A stretch of DNA of 44,037 nt from Deltaproteobacteria bacterium (GTDB taxonomy: Bacteria; Desulfobacterota; Binatia; UBA9968): positions 1 through 44,037 of the forward strand of contig JACPSE010000228.1 in NCBI GenBank assembly GCA_016193465.1. Reading direction: 5' to 3'. Each line of letters begins with the position of its first letter. Positions within the stretch are counted from its first letter, which is position 1. The position numbers were made by a program, and so were the translations under genes. The notes under the pieces are model-generated. The model saw nothing but the letters and a program-made list of their open reading frames with translations. It made no database searches and had not been told where the DNA came from. This document shows positions 6,510-15,456 of this stretch, piece after piece.

Positions 6510-6765
6510 AGGTAGGACCGCAAACAGTTCCGCCACTACTGTCCTACAGCCCAGGACTTCTTCGCCGCCTTTGGAGACGATGGGATAGGGACAGTTGGAA
6601 CTCCGAATTAACTCCGGCGACATGGCGGGGATCTTGATGATCGCAGTGCAGGCGCTGGAGAAGCAGAACCGGGAAATGAAGGCCGAAAACGCCGACCTCA
6701 AGGCCCGGTTGGAAAGGCTGGAGCGGATGATCGGCGGCTTGGCCGTCTCGATGAAGAGCGAATAG
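6510..6765 (+). pseudogene. Frameshifted S74-type tail-fibre chaperone end
   Basis: One frame reads PTAQDFFAAFGDDGIGTVGT and stops. The next frame continues INSGDMAGILMIAVQALEKQ and then a coiled-coil AENADLKARLERLERMI tail to TAG at 6763-6765. The D-F-x-A-A-F-G-x-D-G-x-G-T followed by D-x-x-G-x-x-x-x-A-x-Q-A-L is the pattern of the intramolecular chaperone (peptidase S74) that ends tail-fibre and related trimeric proteins. The break between frames near 6605 and the missing front part show that this is a pseudogene. Confidence 0.62.
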
Positions 6766-6772
6766 AAGAAGC

Positions 6773-7726
6773 CTACTTCTTTGGCAACTTCTTCTCGATG
6801 AAGTCGATGACTTTCTTTTCGAGCTGGACCTTGTTCAGGGCATTGATCTCCTGCACGCCCGTCGGGCTGGTCACGTTGACCTCCGTGAGATAGTTGCCTA
6901 TGACATCGAGGCCGACGAAATAGAGGCCGAGCTTTTTCAGCGAGGGAGACAAAACGCGGCAGATCTCTTGGTCTCTCGAAGTCAAATCGGTCTTAACGCA
7001 CCGGCCGCCGACATGGATGTTGCCGCGATTCTCATCTTCGCGCGGAACTCGCAAAACCGCGCCGAGCGGCTCGCCATTAAGAACAATGATGCGCTTATCG
7101 CCCTGGCGGATCTCTGGCAAGTAGCGCTGGGCCATGATCGGGCTATGCCCATTGGCCGTGGCCGCCTCCAGCAATGCGTTAGTATTCCTGTCTTTCTGGC
7201 TAAGATAGAAAACCCCGCTGCCGCCGCAGCCATCCAGAGGCTTGATGACCATCTCCCCTCCCAATTCCTTCATGAAGTGCTTGAGCCGTCCGATATTGCT
7301 GCTCACCAGCGTCGGCGGGATCAGATCGGGAAAATTTAAAGCGTAGAGTTTTTCATTGGCCTCGCGCAGCCCTCTCGGATGGTTTACCACCAGACATTTC
7401 CGTCCATCTGTGAGGCTCAGGAGATGCGTAGCGAAAAAAAACTTCAAATCGAAAGGCGGATCCTTGCGCATAAGGATGATATCGAACCGACTGAGAGGTT
7501 GAGACGCGCCGGCCCCAAGCTCATGGTGAGGATTGGCCCGGGCAACGCTCACGCGACGAAAATGGCCCTCGGGCGTGGCGCCGCGAATCGAGAGATCATC
7601 GAGCTCCATGTAATAGAGCTCATGACCGCGACTCTGAGCCTCAAGCATCAGGACAAACGTGGTGTCCTTGTCGACGTCGATCTTTTCGATGGGGTCCATG
7701 ATGACCCCGATTTTCAGAGCTCGCAT
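6773..7726 (-). CDS. gshB: Glutathione synthase
   Basis: The 317-residue ATP-grasp enzyme joins gamma-glutamylcysteine and glycine, the second step of glutathione synthesis, in the cytoplasm. The N-terminal domain has the family start KIGVIMDPIEKIDVDKDTTF and the RKDPPFDLKFFFATHLL segment. The ATP-grasp part includes VIKPLDGCGGSGVF, MAQRYLPEIRQGDKRIIVLNG and the end NVTSPTGVQEIN, all typical of GshB. Length is normal. It follows the RDD gene by nine bases. It probably ends a transcription unit starting at the prmA/rsmE block; no gshA is in the window. Confidence 0.95.
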   Translation of the reverse strand: MRALKIGVIMDPIEKIDVDKDTTFVLMLEAQSRGHELYYMELDDLSIRGATPEGHFRRVSVARANPHHELGAGASQPLSRFDIILMRKDPPFDLKFFFATHLLSLTDGRKCLVVNHPRGLREANEKLYALNFPDLIPPTLVSSNIGRLKHFMKELGGEMVIKPLDGCGGSGVFYLSQKDRNTNALLEAATANGHSPIMAQRYLPEIRQGDKRIIVLNGEPLGAVLRVPREDENRGNIHVGGRCVKTDLTSRDQEICRVLSPSLKKLGLYFVGLDVIGNYLTEVNVTSPTGVQEINALNKVQLEKKVIDFIEKKLPKK

Positions 7727-7735
7727 GAAATCACG

Positions 7736-8299
7736 CTAATCCTTCAACAGTGATGGGGATCGCTCTCTTATCACCCAGGTGCGGGCTAAGAGATCGTGCC
7801 AGCCCCTTTTCTCCCGGCTGAAGAGGACCCACAGAAACCCTACGCCAAAAATGGCCGATATCAAGGCTCCGAGCCAGCGCACGAGGGCTTGCCGGTAGGT
7901 AATCGGTTTTTGATCAGCGCTGACCACCCTGAGGCCAAAAAGCCACTTGCCGACAGTTTTCCCCGCCATCCCGTGCAACAGAACAAAGTATGCAGCGATG
8001 AGAGCAATCCATCCTGTTGAAAAGAAGAGCAAAAAGACATCCAGGTTATCTTCTGAAAGTGTCTGATGATGCGCGGCCAGTCCCACGCTATAACCCACAT
8101 AGGAAAAATAAAAGAGGACGAAGGAAAGCACGGTTAACACCAACAGATCGATAAAAAAAGCGGCGGAGCGCCGAAAAAAACCTCCCCACGGAACCTCACT
8201 GGTTTCTTCTTCCTCTCTTTTAAGCCGCTCATAGAGTCGACCAAACTCCTCTTCCGGGACAACTTCCAGCGCCGCCGCGCCCTTTTCCTCCGCTGCCAT
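7736..8299 (-). CDS. RDD-family membrane protein
   Basis: The 187-residue protein has an acidic cytoplasmic N-terminus (~40 residues) and then an RDD domain. This starts with GGFFRRSAAFFIDLLVLTVL (R and the D of the family name) and has at least three membrane helices: FFIDLLVLTVLSFVLFYFSY, FFSTGWIALIAAYFVLLHG and LGALISAIFGVGFLWVLFS. The G-K-T-x-G-K-x-x-x-G-L-R-V motif (GKTVGKWLFGLRVV) and the ending KRGWHDLLART are both conserved in the family. Some RDD proteins are sodium or proton antiporters; a role here is not shown. It sits between rsmE and gshB. Confidence 0.88.
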   Translation of the reverse strand: MAAEEKGAAALEVVPEEEFGRLYERLKREEEETSEVPWGGFFRRSAAFFIDLLVLTVLSFVLFYFSYVGYSVGLAAHHQTLSEDNLDVFLLFFSTGWIALIAAYFVLLHGMAGKTVGKWLFGLRVVSADQKPITYRQALVRWLGALISAIFGVGFLWVLFSREKRGWHDLLARTWVIRERSPSLLKD

Positions 8300-8356
8300 A
8301 AATTTTCCAGTTGATTCTAAACTTTAAAAGAGCGCAAGGAAAGAGGAAGGAGCGGC

Positions 8357-9097
8357 CTAGCCGATGTCGCCCCAGAGGAACTGCACAATAGACAGAGCCG
8401 CTAGGGCCGCCGTCTCAGTCCGAAGAATTCTTTCTCCCAACCGGACAGACTGGAATCCATGCCGGATTGCCTCGGATGCCTCTTCCGCGCTGAAGCCGCC
8501 CTCCGGTCCGACGACGAGAAGCACAGAATCTAAACGGCTCTTCTCTTGCCGGATCTGAGCGAGGCCTTGCCGGGATTCGCCCTCCCAAAAGAGCAGTTTG
8601 AGCTGGCACGGCCAGGGCCTGCGAAGGAGCTCTGCCAAATCGCTCACATCGAGAAGCTCAGGAATCCGGGTGCGACCGCATTGTTTGGTGGCGCTGAGGG
8701 CTATCTTTTTCCACCGGGCTTGTCTCCGTACCATCCTTTCCCTGTCCAGTTTAGGCACTGTGCGAGACGAGACAAAGGGGACAATTGTCCGCACCCCCAG
8801 TTCTGTTGCCTTCTCTACCACCAAGTCCATCTTTTCTCCCTTGCCCAGGGCCTGCGCCAGCGTGATGTCCAGTGAAGATTCTCGCCTGGGCTGAAAAGAG
8901 CTTAAGATTTCCACCTCGCCAAGCTCCTCTGTATAGGAGCGGATGATCCCTTCGTGCTCCCACCCTTCGTCATCAAAGAGCAGGACACGATCCCCTGGCC
9001 GCATCCTAAGGACCTTGCGCATGTGTTCGAGCTCCTGGCCGCTGACAGTGCCTTTTTTGTCCCGAAGGTTTTTGCCGGGCACGAAGAAGCGCGCCAT
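8357..9097 (-). CDS. rsmE: 16S rRNA m3U1498 methyltransferase
   Basis: The 246-residue SPOUT-fold enzyme methylates N3 of U1498 in 16S rRNA with S-adenosylmethionine. A PUA-like N-terminal domain (~1-70, ending near GEVEILS) is followed by the knotted domain with QALGKGEKMDLVVEKATELG, a conserved SSRTVPK, LLVVGPEGGFSAEEA and LGERILRTETAALAAL, all RsmE landmarks. Length is typical. It starts one base after the stop of prmA, with a ribosome site inside the prmA end (GGGAG), so the two genes are translationally linked. The prmA-rsmE pairing is common in bacteria. Confidence 0.96.
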   Translation of the reverse strand: MARFFVPGKNLRDKKGTVSGQELEHMRKVLRMRPGDRVLLFDDEGWEHEGIIRSYTEELGEVEILSSFQPRRESSLDITLAQALGKGEKMDLVVEKATELGVRTIVPFVSSRTVPKLDRERMVRRQARWKKIALSATKQCGRTRIPELLDVSDLAELLRRPWPCQLKLLFWEGESRQGLAQIRQEKSRLDSVLLVVGPEGGFSAEEASEAIRHGFQSVRLGERILRTETAALAALSIVQFLWGDIG

Positions 9098-9098
9098 C

Positions 9099-9971
9099 TT
9101 ACTCCCTTTTTTTGAGCAGCAGCGTCACCCATTGTCTCTGGACCGTTCGGCGAGCCAGCACAAAGGAGTGAGGAGAAAAGCGCCGCAAGACCTCAGGCGC
9201 CTTTTGCTCCAAGATCCCCGAGAGAATGAGATAACCCCCGGCAGAGACTTTTTCTTGCAGCAGGGAAGCGAGACTCGTGATGGTTTCCGCGGTAAGGTTG
9301 GCAACCACTACGGTGAAGGTTTCCTTAACGCTCCCGAGTCGGGAGATGGAAAGTCTCACTGCTCTCCCAACTCGATTATGCCGCACGTTGACCCGCGCCG
9401 CCTTCAGGGCAACAGGATCGGTATCTAATGCCAACACTTTGCTGGCACCTAACTTGGCCAGGGCGATAGCCAAAATCCCTGATCCCGTCCCAACGTCCAG
9501 GGCTGTGATCGGTTCCTGCGTCAACAAAGCGGCAGTCTCCTCCAGAAATTCCAAGCAGCAGCGGGTGGTAGGGTGAGTCCCGGTGCCGAAGGCCATTCCC
9601 GGCTCTATCGTGATCACTTGGCGCCGTCGGGACCGGGGCGGATCTATCCACGGAGGGGTTACGCAAAAGCATCTGCCCACCTTTTGGGGAGAAAAGAATC
9701 TGCGCCAGGAATGATTCCAGTTCCTGTCCTTGAGAATCGTCCAGCGCAGAGGTTCCTCCCTAACCCCTGGGTAAATTCCCTTGATCCCTCTGAGAAAGCG
9801 CTGGATGTCGCGTTTTAGCGCCGCGCTTTTTGCCGGACGGGCGAAGAAGGCGCGAATCTCATTGCGCTTGAGAACAACACCCGGCGAGCCGCGCTCGATG
9901 AGAAAATTCGATATCGTGTCGAGCGCAGCCGTCGGGGCTCTAAGGGACAACTCTAACCATGAAGGGGACAC
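9099..9971 (-). CDS. prmA: Ribosomal protein L11 methyltransferase
   Basis: The 290-residue protein from GTG 9971 has the PrmA layout. The N-terminal L11-recognition domain (MSPSWLELSLRAPTAALDTI onward) is followed by GMAFGTGTHPTTRCCLEFLE, the SAM-binding loop ALDVGTGSGILAIALAKLGA with the acidic LALDTDPVAL, and a NLTAETI motif where others have N-I-L-A. It trimethylates L11. The frame stays open upstream to 10373, but that extension is Arg/Pro/Cys-rich and lies over the M24-family gene in another frame, so I reject it. No strong ribosome site precedes GTG, which keeps the exact start uncertain. Confidence 0.92.
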   Translation of the reverse strand: MSPSWLELSLRAPTAALDTISNFLIERGSPGVVLKRNEIRAFFARPAKSAALKRDIQRFLRGIKGIYPGVREEPLRWTILKDRNWNHSWRRFFSPQKVGRCFCVTPPWIDPPRSRRRQVITIEPGMAFGTGTHPTTRCCLEFLEETAALLTQEPITALDVGTGSGILAIALAKLGASKVLALDTDPVALKAARVNVRHNRVGRAVRLSISRLGSVKETFTVVVANLTAETITSLASLLQEKVSAGGYLILSGILEQKAPEVLRRFSPHSFVLARRTVQRQWVTLLLKKRE

Positions 9972-10057
9972 AAAATTTCTATGCCACAGAGATAGCGCGG
10001 GTTCAAATGAAGCAGCGAGGCCTGGCCGGGGTCCCCTGAAGAGCCGGCCGGAAAACT

Positions 10058-11263
10058 TCAACCGGTCACAAAGGGAACAAGTTCCCGATGGCCGAGTCTT
10101 CTCGCACCCGATTCCGCAACCGTAATAGGCTCTCCCACCAGGGAACGGGTACCGGTCGATTTCATCTCGACATGGGTCTTGATGGTAAAGGTAAAACCGG
10201 GCTGGATAACCATGTCGCGGTCTTTGGCAAAGGGGCCTGGACCCACACGCGGCCGGTCGCTTCCAAGTCCGTTTGTGTGGACAAGGACACTTGAGCCAAC
10301 GGCGCCGCGGCCGTCTGCAAGCCTCACGAATTCGTCCAGCAATCCCCCAATGGTTTTCCCCGGCTTCACCCAATCCACAAGCCCGAGGAAAACCTCGATG
10401 GCCACATTCATCGCCTCGCGATAGCGATCGGTATGCTTAGTTCCCGTAAGAATAGAATGATTGCACTGAGCCCGGTATCCCTGAAGTCGGGCGTCAATCT
10501 CCTGGCTCAAAATTCCTCCATCCTCCATCTTAATGGGCAGCGCCATCGTGTTGCCGGCATTGGCCGGGCAGCCGTTGGATCCTAAAGAAAGCCTCGCGGG
10601 GTAGTCAGCGGTATGGCTAATAAGGACCTTGGCCATCTCAATCCAGACCGTCGCTTCTTCCACTCCGGCGCGCGCCACCTCCATCATCCTGGCAATGGCC
10701 GCTTCGTTGGCGTTGGTGATGCGCTGAATGACGGCAATCTCTTCAGGGCCTTTAACCACGCGGGAAAACTCCAGCACCTCGTTGGCCGAAACGAAGGCGG
10801 CATTGGGCAGGGCTGCCGTGATGCGCCGCCAGCTCTCAAAGGGGATCACCCCCTCAGGGCGCTGGTACTGGTCTACAAGACCTGTAACCCCAATGCGGCC
10901 GCGATCCAGCCCCAGCTCTTTAACGCGCGCGGGAACCAGCTCAGAGGCAACTCCCCAGCGGATATCCTTCGGCCAAATAAGGTTGGCAACCCACATGCGC
11001 AGCTCCCTTTCCGAGGAGAGGATCGCAGTGACCTCGCCAGAGGCGGGAAAAACCACCCAGGCGCCTCCCTGAACACCGCCGATCTGGCAGAGGTAACGGG
11101 AGTTGGCCTGTGGCTCTCCGACGTCCGCAGCCGGGGCTAAAAGACAGTCCAGGTTGCGCTCGGCCATCAGACGCCTGACCTGAGCGTAGCGCCGTTCACG
11201 CTCCGCAAGGGAGAAGGAAGCCAACACCCGCTTCCCGGTGCCGTCTGTTTGAAAGGGATCCAT
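10058..11263 (-). CDS. M24 (creatinase/aminopeptidase P) fold protein with altered metal site
   Basis: The protein has about 401 residues. The creatinase-like N-terminal domain (RYAQVRRLMAERNLDCLLAP ... VWVFP-type strands) is followed by a pita-bread domain (KGPEEIAVIQRITNANEAAI to the end). In active M24 metalloenzymes the ligands are D, D, H, E, E. Here the first D survives (SQEIDARLQGYRAQ) but the second is Q, the HxxGH motif has become VHTNGLGSDRPR, and the next glutamate is lysine (FTIKTHVEM). It is therefore probably not a metallopeptidase; creatinase is a precedent for metal-free catalysis. Start ATG 11263 follows AGGAAAC; ATG 11278 is an alternative. It is divergent from the FAH gene. 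Confidence 0.82.
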   Translation of the reverse strand: MDPFQTDGTGKRVLASFSLAERERRYAQVRRLMAERNLDCLLAPAADVGEPQANSRYLCQIGGVQGGAWVVFPASGEVTAILSSERELRMWVANLIWPKDIRWGVASELVPARVKELGLDRGRIGVTGLVDQYQRPEGVIPFESWRRITAALPNAAFVSANEVLEFSRVVKGPEEIAVIQRITNANEAAIARMMEVARAGVEEATVWIEMAKVLISHTADYPARLSLGSNGCPANAGNTMALPIKMEDGGILSQEIDARLQGYRAQCNHSILTGTKHTDRYREAMNVAIEVFLGLVDWVKPGKTIGGLLDEFVRLADGRGAVGSSVLVHTNGLGSDRPRVGPGPFAKDRDMVIQPGFTFTIKTHVEMKSTGTRSLVGEPITVAESGARRLGHRELVPFVTG

Positions 11264-11381
11264 GTTTCCTGTTTCCATAATGCGGCAAATCATCTGCCAA
11301 AATTTACTTGCCGTCAAGCGTGATCCAGGCTTGACAGCTTCTCTCGCCAGTTATATGAGCGGGGAACAGAAAGGAGAGAAG

Positions 11382-12272
11382 ATGCGTCTATCTTCGATCA
11401 AACCCAATGATCTTGCCGCGGTCCAAGACGACCAGTTGGTTCCTATTGGAGAAAGCCTCGCCCAGCAAGGGTTGCTCCCCAGCGGCGCCTCCATGATTGA
11501 TCTCATAACTCAATACGACCGGCTGAAAGATTCCTTGGCCAAAAGCTTGGAGGGCGGGCAACCGATAAAGCTTGATGCGAAAAGGCTCAAGCCTCCGGTG
11601 GAAAGGCCCTCGAAGATCTGGGCTGCAGCCACCAACTACAAGAGAGGAAGCACGGCCCTGGATGAAGCGCGCGGCAGAGGCACTGCCGACAGCGCCGGCC
11701 CCGAAGAGATTCTCGAAAGGACCTTTTTAAAGCCGCCGTCGGCTATCACGGGTCCAGAGCAGGATATCATCATCCCCAAAGGGGCTGAGACCATTTTTCC
11801 AGAGCTGGAACTTTGCGTCGTCATAGGAAAAAAATCGCGCAACCTCTCGAAGACCCAAGCGCTGGAGGCGGTATTTGGCTACACCATCATCCTCGACGTT
11901 ACCGCACGAGGATACGGGTCCGGCAAAGGGATGCCGGGAAGCCGGTGCGTGCGCAAGGGCTTTGAGACCTTCGCTCCCATAGGGCCGTGGATCACAACTA
12001 AGGACGAGATTCCCGACCCGCACAACCTGACGATGCGCCTCTGGGTCAACGGCGAGCTCAGACAGTCGGCTAAAACGGATGCCATGGTGAACGGTGTTGC
12101 CGATCTTGTAAGCTTCCTCTCGCAGGTAAGCACTCTCTACCCTGGCGATTTGATTGCCACAGGCAATCCCGATTCCCCCGCCTTCCAGAAACAGCTTGCC
12201 CCAGGCAATATTTTGAAGGCGGAGATCGAGGGGATCGGATCGATGAACCTGGGGGTCAAGAGAGCGGATTGA
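11382..12272 (+). CDS. Fumarylacetoacetate hydrolase (FAH)-family protein
   Basis: The 296-residue protein starts at ATG 11382, behind AAGGAG. The FAH fold is seen from the ring of metal-ligand motifs: PELELCVVIGKKSRN (E-x-E at ~138-140), ILDVTARG (~171, family D), KGFETFAPIGPW and MNGVADL/STLYPGDLIATGNPD near the end. FAH-family enzymes cleave C-C bonds in beta-diketo acids or isomerise and decarboxylate catechol-pathway products; the substrate cannot be told here. The upstream M24-fold gene is divergent and two exported binding proteins follow, which suggests breakdown of an imported organic compound. Confidence 0.9.
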   Translation: MRLSSIKPNDLAAVQDDQLVPIGESLAQQGLLPSGASMIDLITQYDRLKDSLAKSLEGGQPIKLDAKRLKPPVERPSKIWAAATNYKRGSTALDEARGRGTADSAGPEEILERTFLKPPSAITGPEQDIIIPKGAETIFPELELCVVIGKKSRNLSKTQALEAVFGYTIILDVTARGYGSGKGMPGSRCVRKGFETFAPIGPWITTKDEIPDPHNLTMRLWVNGELRQSAKTDAMVNGVADLVSFLSQVSTLYPGDLIATGNPDSPAFQKQLAPGNILKAEIEGIGSMNLGVKRAD

Positions 12273-12340
12273 AAGAAAAAGGAGTTTGAGGTCGGTAAAG
12301 CAGCGGGCAAAACTAAATTTTAACCTGCGGAGGAAACCCC

Positions 12341-14065
12341 ATGAAAAAAGATAAAAACGGCATGACAGCGAAGCACAATAAGGAGCTTACCCGAAGAGAA
12401 TTTATCCGGCTCACCGCAGCCGCAGGAGCCAGTCTTCCGCTCGTCTCCTGGCCCCGGCAGGCTACCGCAGCCGAGCGGGGCAGAAAGAGCATTATCATCC
12501 ACTCAGAGAGACCCGTCACCAGCTTGGGGTACCACAACCGGCGTGATACTGAACACGTGGCCATAGCGGATGCCGGGCTGGCTTCCCAGAATCCCGTTAC
12601 CCTGGAGCGTTACCCTGTCCTTGCCGAGGAACTTCCCTCTATCAAGAAGGGCACATGGAAGATCGACAAACAAAAAAGGACCATGGTCACAGTGTACCGT
12701 CTCCGTTCCGGTCTGAAGTGGCACGATGGGAAACCTTATAGCTCGAAGGATTTCGAGTTCGGCTGGCAGATCGCCAAGCATCCGGAGTTCCCCATGCCAG
12801 ACAGACTCGTGCCGGATCTGATCGCGAAGATTGAGACACCGGACGACCGTACCATCGTGATCCACTGGAAAGGTCTCTACCAGGAGGCCCACGCTATCCA
12901 ATACACACAGGTCCGCGCCTTTCCGCGGCATCTCTTGCAAGATGCCTTTAATGCCGGAGACATCAAGGCCTTCGCCAATCACCCTTTCTGGAATAGACAG
13001 TTTGTGGGCGCGGGTCCTTATCGAGTCGTGGACTGGCAAGGCGGAAAACTCACGGTGTTTGAGGCCTTCAACGATTTTGTCTTTGGACGGCCTAAGATTG
13101 ATCGAATTACCTTGCGCCAAATCGACGACTCCAACACCAGCCTGGCCGCTGTGCTCGCGGGCGAGGTGGACCTCTGTATGCGCAACACCATCTCCTTTGA
13201 TGGGGCCATGATCTTGAGGGGCCAGTGGGAAAAGGAAGGAAAGGGCAAGGTGTTCATAAGCCCTGCTTCATGGACGTGGCTCAACCTCAGCCGCGACAAC
13301 CCCTGGTTCAAGGATGTCCGCGTCCGGCGCGCGCTCTTCCACGCGGTTGACCGAAACGCGCTGGTTCAAAACGTGTTTAGAGGAGAAGATCTTGCTTCTC
13401 ATTTTCCCCTCTCCCGGATACGCAGGGCCTACAAGAAGGCACTCGCCAGTGCGACGGTATACGACTACAACCCGGAAAAGGCCAAGCAGCTTCTTGCCGA
13501 GGCCGGCTGGAGACCTGGTCCTGATGGCGTCTTGGCGAACGCGAAAGGTGAAAGGATGGAGATCGAATTTCGCGCGCGGGCAGGCCAGCGCGACGACGAG
13601 CAGGCCCAGGCGGTTATTGCCGATTACTGGCAGAAGATCGGCGCGCGCGTTCGCATCAATAATATGCCCAGAAGGCTGCTTGAATCATCGGAAAATCGCA
13701 ATCGGTGGCCGGGGGCCTTTATTGGGAGTCACAACATGACCGTGGAAGAATGGGCGGAGCGTTTCCATAGCAAGAATATTCCAGCGGCGGAAAATAAATT
13801 CGTCCTCGAGAACGTTTCCGGCTGGAGAGACCCCCGGAAGGACGCGATCCTCGACGAGTTGAAATCGATCATCTCTGACGAGCGTGAGGATGAACTGCAG
13901 GTAGAATTCGTGAAACTATTCACTGACTCCCTACCCCACCTGCCTCTCGTCTATTCCCCGGAGATCCTCGTAGTTAAAAGGGGGTTAACCGGAGTGATGC
14001 CGCGGCAGGAAAGTGGAGGGCAGAACGCCAGTACCTGGAATACCTACCAGTGGGACAAAGTTTAG
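12341..14065 (+). CDS. Tat-exported ABC solute-binding protein, family 5 (DppA/OppA type), copy 1
   Basis: The 574-residue protein has a twin-arginine signal (TRREFIRLTAAAGASLPLVS, cleavage near the following ATAA), so it is folded before export. The mature part is a class-C binding protein: RSGLKWHDGKPYSSKDFEFG, VGAGPYRVVDW, LAGEVDLCMRN, KDVRVRRALFHAVDRNALV and AKQLLAEAGWRPGPDGV are the standard family-5 blocks. It should feed the DppB/DppC-type permeases downstream. It is clearly a paralogue of the protein at 15457, with long near-identical blocks such as SQNPVTLERYP / GQNPVTLERFP. GGAGGA precedes ATG by seven bases. Confidence 0.92.
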   Translation: MKKDKNGMTAKHNKELTRREFIRLTAAAGASLPLVSWPRQATAAERGRKSIIIHSERPVTSLGYHNRRDTEHVAIADAGLASQNPVTLERYPVLAEELPSIKKGTWKIDKQKRTMVTVYRLRSGLKWHDGKPYSSKDFEFGWQIAKHPEFPMPDRLVPDLIAKIETPDDRTIVIHWKGLYQEAHAIQYTQVRAFPRHLLQDAFNAGDIKAFANHPFWNRQFVGAGPYRVVDWQGGKLTVFEAFNDFVFGRPKIDRITLRQIDDSNTSLAAVLAGEVDLCMRNTISFDGAMILRGQWEKEGKGKVFISPASWTWLNLSRDNPWFKDVRVRRALFHAVDRNALVQNVFRGEDLASHFPLSRIRRAYKKALASATVYDYNPEKAKQLLAEAGWRPGPDGVLANAKGERMEIEFRARAGQRDDEQAQAVIADYWQKIGARVRINNMPRRLLESSENRNRWPGAFIGSHNMTVEEWAERFHSKNIPAAENKFVLENVSGWRDPRKDAILDELKSIISDEREDELQVEFVKLFTDSLPHLPLVYSPEILVVKRGLTGVMPRQESGGQNASTWNTYQWDKV

Positions 14066-14086
14066 GGAAACCAAAGGAGAGAACTC

Positions 14087-15439
14087 ATGATGGCGGCTGA
14101 TGCGAGCAACGGCGTGGTAGCGCATAATGTAAAACGAATCGGCCACCTGGACATTCCGGGTGGCGGACAAGTGGTCGCGCAAGGAACCAAGGCCTACATC
14201 GGCCACATTGATCCCCCCAACGGGACCTCGATTGTGGATATCTCGGATCCCGCCCGCCCGCGACTTCTGTGCGAGCTCAAGATGCCGCCTGAGACCCATT
14301 CCCATAAGGTCCGCGTGGCGGACAGCATTATGGTCATCAACAACGAGAACTACGTGCGGCACCAGCAAATTGGCGGAACTCGTCTCCCGGAGGTGCGCGC
14401 GCGGCTGGAAAAACAACTCGGTCGCGCTCCCACGGAAGCGCAAGTTGCCGATGCCCTTGGGTATACGGTCAAGGACCTCAAGTCTCTCGTCGAGGCCTCA
14501 GCGCAACCTTACACCGGGGGAGGGATCCGTGTCTTCGATGTCTCCAACGCCGATAGGCCCCGCGAACTCTCCTTCTTTAAGACCGGAGGCAACGGCGTGC
14601 ATCGCTTCGATTTCGACGGACACTACGCTTACCTCTCCACTCGAATGGACGGCTACGAAGGCTACATCGTCATGATCGTGGATTTAAAAAATCCAACGCG
14701 CCCTGAGGAGGTATCGAGGTGGTGGCTGCCCGGGCAGTGGACGGCAGGAGGAGAGAAGGCCTATTGGGGATACGAGCGCTACGAGTGCCATCATCCCCTG
14801 CGCTTCGGCAACCGGCTCTACGTCAGCTACTGCATGGCGGGGGTCGTCATCCTGGACATCAGCGACATCGCGAAGCCGCGCCTGGTGAGTCGCTATAACT
14901 ACCATCCGCCCTTCTTCAAGACCCACACGGTCTGCCGCGCCCCCTTCCCGCTCGGCGGCAGGGATGTGGCTGTGGCGGTAGACGAGCAGCCGCCCCGCCC
15001 GCGCCCCGGCCAGGTGCCCGCCTTCATGTGGCTCTTCGATGTCTCAGACGAGACCGATATTAAGCCTCTCTCGGCTTACTTTATGTCCGAGGAGGAGACT
15101 CCCTGGAAGCGCGGTGAGCTTGGTTTCGGCGCCCGCTTCGGCGCGCACCAGTGTCACGAGCGCATGTCTGATAGCCTCGTGCATGTAACGTGGTTCAGGG
15201 GTGGTCTTCGAATCGTAGATATCGCTGACCCCACAAAGCCTAAGGAGGTGGGCTATTTCATCCCGACTCCTGGCCCCGGACAAAAGACGGTTCAATCGAA
15301 CGATGTCTTTGTTGATGAAAAAGGGATGATCTATCTCATGGACCGCTTAAACGGCCTCGATATTCTTGAATACACCGGACCTGCCGGACAGAAGGGCACC
15401 CTCCAGGTAACACCTCAAGAATTAAAGTATAATGGCTGA
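14087..15439 (+). CDS. LVIVD-repeat beta-propeller protein with helical insert
   Basis: The 450-residue protein shows repeated LVIVD blades, e.g. TSIVDISDPARPRLLCEL, IRVFDVSNADRPRELSFF, VMIVDLKNPTRPEEVS, VVILDISDIAKPRLVSRY and LRIVDIADPTKPKEVGYF. It is a soluble propeller with no signal peptide, although the neighbours are exported. Residues ~97-138 interrupt the second and third blades with a helical, Arg-rich segment containing LGRAPTEAQVADALGY, which resembles sigma-70 region 3. Conserved His/Cys groups (YECHHP, HQCHERM) may bind metal. AAGGAGAG precedes ATG. It lies between two paralogous binding-protein genes. LVIVD proteins have no settled function. Confidence 0.86.
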   Translation: MMAADASNGVVAHNVKRIGHLDIPGGGQVVAQGTKAYIGHIDPPNGTSIVDISDPARPRLLCELKMPPETHSHKVRVADSIMVINNENYVRHQQIGGTRLPEVRARLEKQLGRAPTEAQVADALGYTVKDLKSLVEASAQPYTGGGIRVFDVSNADRPRELSFFKTGGNGVHRFDFDGHYAYLSTRMDGYEGYIVMIVDLKNPTRPEEVSRWWLPGQWTAGGEKAYWGYERYECHHPLRFGNRLYVSYCMAGVVILDISDIAKPRLVSRYNYHPPFFKTHTVCRAPFPLGGRDVAVAVDEQPPRPRPGQVPAFMWLFDVSDETDIKPLSAYFMSEEETPWKRGELGFGARFGAHQCHERMSDSLVHVTWFRGGLRIVDIADPTKPKEVGYFIPTPGPGQKTVQSNDVFVDEKGMIYLMDRLNGLDILEYTGPAGQKGTLQVTPQELKYNG

Positions 15440-15456
15440 TTGAAAGGAGGGCTACA

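Noticed and set aside
9972-10373. N-terminal extension of PrmA by 134 residues
   Set aside because: The extension is rich in Arg, Pro and Cys, has no family match and overlaps the M24-fold gene in another frame; PrmA begins normally near SPSWLELS.
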